Shown here piece by piece: positions 60,644 to 64,000 of a stretch of DNA of 64,000 bases. The DNA lies in NCBI GenBank assembly GCA_913778905.1, contig CAJYYA010000016.1:62001-126000 (forward strand), read 5' to 3'. This DNA is from an uncultured Naasia sp. GTDB lineage: Bacteria > Actinomycetota > Actinomycetes > Actinomycetales > Microbacteriaceae. The notes beneath the pieces are model-generated. The model did not search any database. It saw only the letters and a program-made list of their open reading frames with translations, and had not been told where the DNA came from. Made by a program: the position numbers and the translations under genes. The first letter of the stretch is position 1; every line of letters begins with the position of its first letter.

Positions 60644-61534
60644 ATGACCGATCTCTACGAGCCCACGAACGTCGCCACCAAGTACCCGCAGCCCCCCTTC
60701 AAGCCGCAACAGCAGCCCGTCCCCGGCACCATCTTCGAGATGGACCCGCCCGCCGACCACGGCGAGGAGAGCTACAAGGGCTCAGGACGCCTGGCCGGTC
60801 GCAAGGCGCTCATCACGGGCGGCGACTCCGGCATCGGCCGCGCCGTCGCCATCGCGTTCGCGCGTGAGGGTGCGGATGTCGCCCTCAACTACCTCGACGA
60901 GGAGAGCGCCGACGCCGAGGACACGCTCGGCTTCGTTCAGAAGGCCGGCGTGCAGGGCGTCCTCATCCCCGGCGACCTCGCCGACGAAGCGTTCAACTCG
61001 GGACTGGTCGAGAAGGCCGTCGAGCAGCTCGGCGGCCTCGACATCCTGGTGATGGTCGGCGGCCGCATGCCGACCGTCTCGGGCATCGAGGACTTCGACA
61101 CCGAGGTGTTCGACAACCTGCTGCGCGTCAACGTGCACTCGCTCTTCTGGCTCACCAAGGCCGCGAAGAAGCACCTCAAGCCGGGCGCTTCGATCATCAC
61201 GACGTCGTCGATCCAGGGCTTCGTGCCGTCGCCGCAGCTCGCGGAGTACGCCGTCACCAAGGCGGGCATCGCGAACTGGACCCGCGCCATGGCCCAGCAG
61301 CTCGCCGAAGAGGGAATCCGCGTGAACGGCGTCGCGCCGGGACCGTTCTGGACCCCGCTGCAGCCGTCGAGCGTGCCGAACGAGAAGATCGAGAGCTTCG
61401 GCGAGGAGGCCGCCTACGGTCGCCCCGGCCAGCCCGTCGAGCTGTCGAGCACCTACGTCTACCTCGCGTCGCAGGACTCGAGCTACACGAGCGGCGAGAC
61501 CATCGCGGTCACGGGCGGCACCCCCACCCACTGA
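60644..61534 (+). CDS. Short-chain dehydrogenase/reductase (YhdF/YdaD-type)
   Basis: 296 residues. A family-typical 45-residue N-terminal extension (MTDLYEPTNVATKYPQPPF ... PADHGEESYKG) precedes the Rossmann fold. Cofactor motif ITGGDSGIGRAVAIAF, catalytic Ser in IITTSSIQGFV, and YAVTK with the catalytic Tyr and Lys. The active site is complete. Members of this subgroup are general-stress NAD(P)-dependent reductases of unknown substrate (Bacillus YhdF, YdaD). It ends with TSGETIAVTGG and is followed by a hairpin terminator. Confidence 0.92.
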   Translation: MTDLYEPTNVATKYPQPPFKPQQQPVPGTIFEMDPPADHGEESYKGSGRLAGRKALITGGDSGIGRAVAIAFAREGADVALNYLDEESADAEDTLGFVQKAGVQGVLIPGDLADEAFNSGLVEKAVEQLGGLDILVMVGGRMPTVSGIEDFDTEVFDNLLRVNVHSLFWLTKAAKKHLKPGASIITTSSIQGFVPSPQLAEYAVTKAGIANWTRAMAQQLAEEGIRVNGVAPGPFWTPLQPSSVPNEKIESFGEEAAYGRPGQPVELSSTYVYLASQDSSYTSGETIAVTGGTPTH

Positions 61535-61548
61535 CCTCGAGCATTAGG

Positions 61549-61585
61549 AGAACCGCCCGTCGAGCCTCGCTCGGCGGGCGGTTCT
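61549..61585 (+). terminator. Terminator after the SDR gene
   Basis: AGAACCGCCCG (61549-61559) pairs with CGGGCGGTTCT (61575-61585), with an inner CGAG/CTCG stem. It begins 15 bp after the stop codon. Confidence 0.85.
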
Positions 61586-61599
61586 GCGTATGGGGGCGT

Positions 61600-62240
61600 A
61601 GCTCGCTCATCGAGCGACGCGAAACCGGAAGGGTCGAGGACGCTCGCTCGACTAGGGCCTCGATACGCCTCCGGCGACTCGGCCGTGGGCCCCACGTGCG
61701 TTAAGCACGAGGGACTCGGTACGGGACGCTTCGCGGTCCCTACTCGACCTCCGGAACTCCGACACGTCCATCTCGGAGGTGCCGTGTCTCCGGACGTCGA
61801 GTAGGCCGCCAGGCCGTACCGAGAGCACACAGAGCAGCATCGGTGAAGCCGATCCCTAACGTCGAGTCCGAACCAGGGCCTCGATACGCCTGCGGCTACT
61901 CGGCCGGTCTCGATACGCGGCGCTTCTCGGCCGCTACTCGACCTCCGCAACACCGGACGTCGAGTAGGCCGCCAGGCCGTACCGAGACGGCTCGAGTAGG
62001 AGCGAAGCGACGTACCGAGAGCAGACAGAGCAGCATCGGCGCAGCCGATACCGAACGCCAAGCCCGAGCGAGGGCCTCGGTACGCTTCGCTACTCGGCCG
62101 GTCTCGATACGCTCCGCTACTCGACCTCCGGAGTCCCGGACGTCGAGTAGGCCGCCAGGCCGTACCGAGACGCCTCGAGTAGGAGCGAAGCGACGTACCG
62201 AGAGCACACAGAGCACCATCGGTGAAGCCGATCCCTCCCT
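61600..62240. repeat. Array of mixed inverted and direct repeats (165-185-bp units) in the gap before the sugar ABC genes
   Basis: CGTCGAGTAGGCCGCCAGGC begins at 61795, 61958 and 62141 (intervals 163 and 183). Each copy is followed by CGTACCGAGA and, further on, a short CATCGG(T/C)G(A/C)AGCCGAT hairpin. CTCGATACG(C/G) and TACTCGG/TACTCGACC pieces alternate between them. GAGTAGGAGCGAAGCGACG occurs twice. This fills the 715-bp gap between the SDR terminator and the permease gene; it has no credible coding content. Confidence 0.85.
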
Positions 62241-62249
62241 CACTCCGAC

Positions 62250-63179
62250 TCAGCCCTTCTCGGCGCCGCCCGTGGTGTTCATGATCCGCTTCTGGAAGAT
62301 GAAGAAGAGCACCGCGACCGGGATCGACATCAGCACCGCCGCGGCGAGCTGCAGCGGGTACTGGTTTCCGCTCCCCAGCTGCCCGGACACGAGCGAGGCG
62401 ACACCCGTCGTCAGGGTGTTCAGATCGGGCGACTGCCGTGAGATCACGAAGTGCGCGAACTCGTTCCACGATCCCTGGAAGCTGAGGATGAAGAGCGTGA
62501 TCAGGGCGGGCCGCGCCATGGGCAGCACGATCGTCCAGAACGTGCGGAACACGCCGGCCCCATCGATGCGGGCGGCTTCCTCGACGCTGACGGGAATCGA
62601 CTCGAAGAACTGCTTCATGATGAAGATGCCCGCCGCGTCGATGATGAGCGGCACGATCATGCCCGCGTAGGTGTTGTAGAGCCCGAGCTCCTTGAGGATC
62701 AGGAAGCGCGGGATCAGCAGCACGACGTTCGGCACCGCGAGCACCGCGATGAAGAACGCGAAGATCACCGAGCGGCCACGGAAATGCAGTCGCGACAGCG
62801 CGTATCCGGCGAGGGAGTCGAAGAAGACCCGGCCGAAGGTGACGATGACGGCGATGAGGGCCGAGTTCCCCGTCCACTGCAACAACGGCACCTGCGTGAA
62901 GAGCCGCTCGTAGGCCGCGAACGACCACATCTGAGGGATGAGCGACAGCGGGTTGCTCGTCGCATCGGCATCGGTCTTGAAGCTGCTCGCGAGCGAGATG
63001 AGGAACGGGTAGATGTAGATCAGCGCGAGCGCGATCAGCATCAGGTAGCTGGCCAGCGCGGAGGCGCGGATCGCGGCTGACACCGGCTTGCGCTTCGGGG
63101 ACAGGGTGGGAGTTCCGGAGACGGCGTTCTCGCCGACCGCTGCGGTCGCAAGACCGGTTCCGCCGAGTGCGGTGCTCAT
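62250..63179 (-). CDS. Carbohydrate ABC transporter permease (MalG/CUT1 family)
   Basis: 309 residues from ATG 63179 (MSTALGGTGLATAAVG). Six helices, with the CUT1 permease coupling motif EEAARIDGAGVFRTFWTIVLPMARPA. LALIYIYPFLISLASSFKTD is typical of the first helix, and LVSGQLGSGNQYPLQLAAAVLMSIP of the last part. It forms a heterodimeric channel with the upstream permease, whose stop overlaps its start by 4 bp. Substrate unknown, probably an oligosaccharide. Its stop abuts the repeat array. Confidence 0.93.
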   Translation of the reverse strand: MSTALGGTGLATAAVGENAVSGTPTLSPKRKPVSAAIRASALASYLMLIALALIYIYPFLISLASSFKTDADATSNPLSLIPQMWSFAAYERLFTQVPLLQWTGNSALIAVIVTFGRVFFDSLAGYALSRLHFRGRSVIFAFFIAVLAVPNVVLLIPRFLILKELGLYNTYAGMIVPLIIDAAGIFIMKQFFESIPVSVEEAARIDGAGVFRTFWTIVLPMARPALITLFILSFQGSWNEFAHFVISRQSPDLNTLTTGVASLVSGQLGSGNQYPLQLAAAVLMSIPVAVLFFIFQKRIMNTTGGAEKG

Positions 63180-64000
63180 CGCTGGGCCCCCTTTGATCCG
63201 TCGTGACCATTCGAACCGCCGGCTGCACGACCGGATGACCCCCCGGCAGTCCCGGCATCGGATCCGCCCGACGTCGAGCGCTTCGCCGCCCCTGCGGCGG
63301 CGAGTCGCTTGAACCGCGCATCCGCCTTCTGCGCCCGACGAGCGCCCGACCGACCGAGGTCGCGATCCCGGAGCACGTAGCGCTGCAGCAGCGTCAGAGC
63401 GACGATGATGCCGAACAGCACGAAAGCGATGGCCGCACCCTGACCCCACTTGAGGTCGGTGAACGAGCGCTCATAGGCCAGGTACGCGGGGGTGAGCAGC
63501 GTCTTCGCCGGGGCACCGCCACCGGTCAGATAGATCTGGTCGAACACCTGCCACGTGCCGATCAATCCCAGGGTCAGCACGGTGAAGAGCGTCGGCTTGA
63601 GCATGGGCAGCGTGACCGAGAAGAATCGGCGGAAGGCGCCCGCGCCATCGACCATCGCGGCCTCGTCGATCTCGGCACCCACGTTCTGGAGTGCCGCGAG
63701 GAACAGCAGCATGAACGTCCCGGACGTCGTGAAGATGGCCAGGATGATGAGCGTCACCATCGCGACGGACGGCCCCGAGAGCCAGTCCCATGCGGTGAGA
63801 CCCAGCAGGTCGCCGCCGCTGAGCCATGCCGGCGCCTGCGTCACCCCGAAGAGGCCGAAGAACTGGTGCAGCACCCCGGTGGGGTCGTTGAACCAGTTGG
63901 GCCCGGCGACGCCGATGGCCGCGAGAACCGAGTTCACCGCTCCCGACGAGGTGAAGAGGAACAGGAAGATCGTCGTGATGGCGATGGAGCTCGTGACCGA
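63176..64000 (-). CDS. Carbohydrate ABC transporter permease (MalF/CUT1 family), truncated at the window end
   Basis: The frame is open to the last base of the window, so the N-terminus lies outside. The coupling loop EIDEAAMVDGAGAFRRFFSVTLPMLKPT and TWQVFDQIYLTGGGAPAKTL identify a MalF-type permease. The C-terminus carries an unusually long soluble tail of about 65 residues rich in Ala, Gly, Ser and Lys (KRLAAAGAAKRSTSGGSD ... GHDGSKGAQR). The binding protein and the rest of the operon are presumably upstream, beyond 64000. Confidence 0.92.
   Translation of the reverse strand, partial: SVTSSIAITTIFLFLFTSSGAVNSVLAAIGVAGPNWFNDPTGVLHQFFGLFGVTQAPAWLSGGDLLGLTAWDWLSGPSVAMVTLIILAIFTTSGTFMLLFLAALQNVGAEIDEAAMVDGAGAFRRFFSVTLPMLKPTLFTVLTLGLIGTWQVFDQIYLTGGGAPAKTLLTPAYLAYERSFTDLKWGQGAAIAFVLFGIIVALTLLQRYVLRDRDLGRSGARRAQKADARFKRLAAAGAAKRSTSGGSDAGTAGGSSGRAAGGSNGHDGSKGAQR

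Noticed and set aside
61483-63321. 612-codon minus-strand frame across the second repeat array and into the permease genes
   Set aside because: It combines antisense or out-of-frame parts of three genes with repeat DNA. The permease frame is the real one.
1-64000. tRNA, rRNA, riboswitch, prophage or transposase genes
   Set aside because: No cloverleaf with a GTTCGAATC-type arm, conserved rRNA segment, known riboswitch core, integrase or transposase motif was recognised by reading. A covariance-model scan would be needed to exclude small RNAs.

Overview
The window comes from the chromosome of a high-GC Gram-positive actinobacterium, most likely a member of the Microbacteriaceae (Microbacterium or a close relative). 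This rests on the strong G/C bias at third codon positions, frequent GTG starts, LAxTG-type sortase motifs, a FurA-catalase pair, a MocR/YczE pair and GAGCGAAGCGAAACG-type intergenic repeats. No rRNA, tRNA, CRISPR array, transposase, integrase or phage gene was found. All functions are read from sequence motifs and family resemblance; no database was searched.

Layout. 1-5446: end of a GH15 glucoamylase/trehalase, a CPBP membrane protease, a small CsbD stress protein, a secreted-type zinc metallopeptidase and RecQ. 5841-12191: Old Yellow Enzyme, an LAETG-anchored surface protein, a lipoprotein polysaccharide deacetylase, a large DUF6541-like membrane protein and GtrA (cell-envelope polysaccharide functions). 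12200-26149: a 13-gene, single-strand catabolic island. A GntR/UTRA regulator heads a BMP-type nucleoside-like ABC importer (binding protein, double ATPase, two permeases), followed by an isochorismatase-like hydrolase, PfkB kinase, nucleoside phosphorylase, SIS-domain protein, two aldehyde dehydrogenases, a class III CoA-transferase and a glutaryl-CoA-dehydrogenase-like enzyme. Many of the junctions are 4-bp stop/start overlaps, and a palindromic operator candidate lies upstream of the regulator.

26546-36468: two secreted GH43 arabinan/xylan-type enzymes with similar LacI-like palindromes upstream. Between them lie lactate permease with its divergent FadR-type regulator, an MFS transporter and a protein joining a VOC domain to a complete BLUF blue-light sensor. 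36577-48976: an orphan protein, NhaA, a truncated GNAT remnant, a 1033-residue secreted membrane-anchored protein with a coiled coil, the Fur-catalase operon, a 980-residue glycine-rich Ig-type surface protein with LASTG, and a quinone-oxidoreductase-like enzyme. 49440-64000: DEAD-box helicase with an RGG-rich N-terminus, an RND efflux pump, the MocR/YczE pair with a 40-residue microprotein, an APC-family permease with a near-consensus leaderless promoter, an SDR, and two permeases of a carbohydrate ABC importer running off the window.

Intergenic space is rich in repeats. The most striking is a dispersed element made of 10-bp motifs ending in GCAGGA, set 20 or 21 bp apart as two or three direct copies facing two or three inverted copies. 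Four copies use AAATGCAGGA and two use CTCAGCAGGA. There are also two tandem arrays with units of about 165-190 bp (52036-52620 and 61600-62240).
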